Origin: Azoarcus sp.
GTDB taxonomy: Bacteria; Pseudomonadota; Gammaproteobacteria; Burkholderiales; Rhodocyclaceae
Direction: 5' to 3'
DNA: 6,386 bases
Assembly (NCBI GenBank): GCA_031285365.1
Contig: JAITWP010000197.1
Span: 1 to 6,386, forward strand
The translations under genes were made by a program, and so were the position numbers. Below the pieces are notes generated by a model. It did not search any database. It was not told where the DNA came from and was given only the letters and a program-made list of their open reading frames with translations. Shown piece after piece: positions 6,035 through 6,386 of this stretch (position 1 is the stretch's first letter; every line of letters begins with the position of its first letter).

Positions 6035-6054
6035 ATAGAATGTCACGATTCTAT
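6035..6054. repeat. Perfect 7-bp inverted repeat in the yihY/DUF2069 divergent region
   Basis: ATAGAAT (6035-6041) and ATTCTAT (6048-6054) are exact reverse complements with a 6-bp spacer GTCACG. The repeat lies about 27 bp before the yihY start and 20 bp before the leader ORF start. TAGAAT resembles a -10 box on both strands (6036-6041 plus, 6048-6053 minus). It could be an operator for both genes or a pair of back-to-back -10 elements. TTGGAT (6031-6036) and TATAAG (6052-6057) are a weak plus-strand promoter pair with a short 15-nt spacer. Confidence 0.5.
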
Positions 6055-6073
6055 AAGTTTTTGAGGAAATCCG

Positions 6074-6127
6074 ATGCAGATCATCCTTTTATTGGAACGC
6101 GGGATGCTCCGCGTGGAGCAACAATGA
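6074..6127 (+). CDS. 17-codon leader ORF upstream of the DUF2069 gene
   Basis: ATG at 6074 opens MQIILLLERGMLRVEQQ and stops at TGA 6125-6127, which overlaps the DUF2069 start as ATGA. A good Shine-Dalgarno, GAGGA (6063-6067), lies 6 nt upstream, stronger than most ribosome-binding sites in this window. The early codons are ATC ATC CTT TTA TTG, a run of isoleucine and leucine including TTA, which is likely uncommon at this GC. The ORF spans the hairpin that hides the next gene's ribosome-binding site. It is probably a regulatory or coupling leader peptide. It could also be only a transcript leader that happens to be open, and no homologue is recognised. Confidence 0.55.
   Translation: MQIILLLERGMLRVEQQ
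6105..6120 (+). promoter_or_regulatory. Hairpin sequestering the DUF2069 ribosome-binding site
   Basis: TGCTCC (6105-6110) and GGAGCA (6115-6120) are exact reverse complements around a GCGT loop, giving a 6-bp stem with four G-C pairs. GGAG (6115-6118), placed 5 nt before the ATG at 6124, is the Shine-Dalgarno of the DUF2069 gene and lies wholly in the 3' arm. The stem is inside the leader ORF, so a ribosome reading that ORF would open it. The pairing is seen in the sequence; control of translation is inference. Confidence 0.55.
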
Positions 6128-6386
6128 CCCCACGCGCCTGGGTCCGGCTGGAGTGCGTGTCCCTGCTGGCACTCATCACGCTTTGCCTGCTCTGGGAAGG
6201 CTGGCTTGCTCCATTGCGCCCTGGCGGATCGTGGCTGATCCTCAAGGGTCTGCCGCTCCTTCCCGCCGTGTCGGGCGTCCTGCGCGGGCGGCGCTACACC
6301 AGTCAATGGCTGTCGATGCTGGTGCTGCTGTATTTCCTTGAAGGCGTCGTGCGCTTCAATGACCCCGGTCTCATAGGCGTGCTGGC
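6124..6386 (+). CDS. DUF2069 family membrane protein, N-terminal part (3' end outside window)
   Basis: From ATG 6124 the frame is open to the window end, giving 87 residues. Hydrophobic segments lie near residues 8-27, 36-53 and 60-76, so it is an integral inner-membrane protein. The sequence carries the DUF2069 pattern: WEGWLAPLRPGGSWLILKGLPLL (about 24-46, listed here by its key W, P, GGSW and K residues), then GRRYTSQWLSML (55-66) and YFLEGVVR (70-77). The molecular function of the family is unknown. Members are small, roughly 110-140 residues, so most of the gene is visible. It is divergent from yihY. GGAG at 6115-6118 is the ribosome-binding site, inside a hairpin and a leader ORF that ends at ATGA. 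Confidence 0.85.
   Translation, partial: MTPRAWVRLECVSLLALITLCLLWEGWLAPLRPGGSWLILKGLPLLPAVSGVLRGRRYTSQWLSMLVLLYFLEGVVRFNDPGLIGVL

Noticed and set aside
1..6386. CRISPR array, mobile element, tRNA, toxin-antitoxin or phage-defence genes
   Set aside because: I found no regularly spaced repeats, transposase or integrase motifs, cloverleaf sequences or defence-type domains. The genes are mostly conserved housekeeping or single unknown genes.

Overview
The window looks like a piece of a betaproteobacterial chromosome of moderately high GC. The conserved rpsP-rimM-trmD-rplS block, an L19 with the longer N- and C-terminal form usual in Betaproteobacteria, a BrkB-type YihY protein with a long soluble C-terminal tail, and a neighbouring DUF2069 gene all point that way. 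No genus can be named from sequence alone. There are no tRNA or rRNA genes, CRISPR arrays, insertion sequences or prophage genes, and coding density is very high.

Layout. Positions 1-530 (+) hold the 3' end of a DUF3298-type gene. It ends at a hairpin plus T-run that overlaps the last codons of the convergent next gene. Positions 538-3059 (-) form one tight operon, in transcription order rpsP (S16), rimM, trmD, rplS (L19) and a TlpA-like thioredoxin gene. Gaps are 13 nt, 1 nt, about 99 nt and 9 nt. The 99-nt gap before rplS can fold. Positions 3060-3264 are a divergent intergenic region with a candidate stringent-type rpsP promoter and an inverted repeat inside its spacer. Positions 3265-4788 (+) encode a 507-residue protein with a PilZ-like domain (RxxxR and NxSxxG seen), a likely cyclic-di-GMP-linked protein. 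It overlaps by 13 nt with the convergent yihY/brkB-family gene (4776-6008, -). Positions 6009-6123 are a second divergent region with a perfect 7-bp inverted repeat and a 17-codon leader ORF. That ORF's stop overlaps the start (ATGA) of a DUF2069 membrane-protein gene, which runs off the window end.

How the genes fit together. The minus-strand operon supplies two ribosomal proteins, the 30S maturation factor RimM and the tRNA m1G37 methyltransferase TrmD, so it serves ribosome assembly and reading-frame fidelity. The attached thioredoxin-like protein has no obvious functional link. The PilZ-type, YihY and DUF2069 proteins are of poorly known function; the last two are inner-membrane proteins.

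No wholly new multi-gene system is visible. The most interesting signal is the DUF2069 leader: a short ORF with a good ribosome-binding site contains a perfect 6-bp hairpin that buries the Shine-Dalgarno sequence of the downstream gene. This is an architecture for translational coupling or attenuation.
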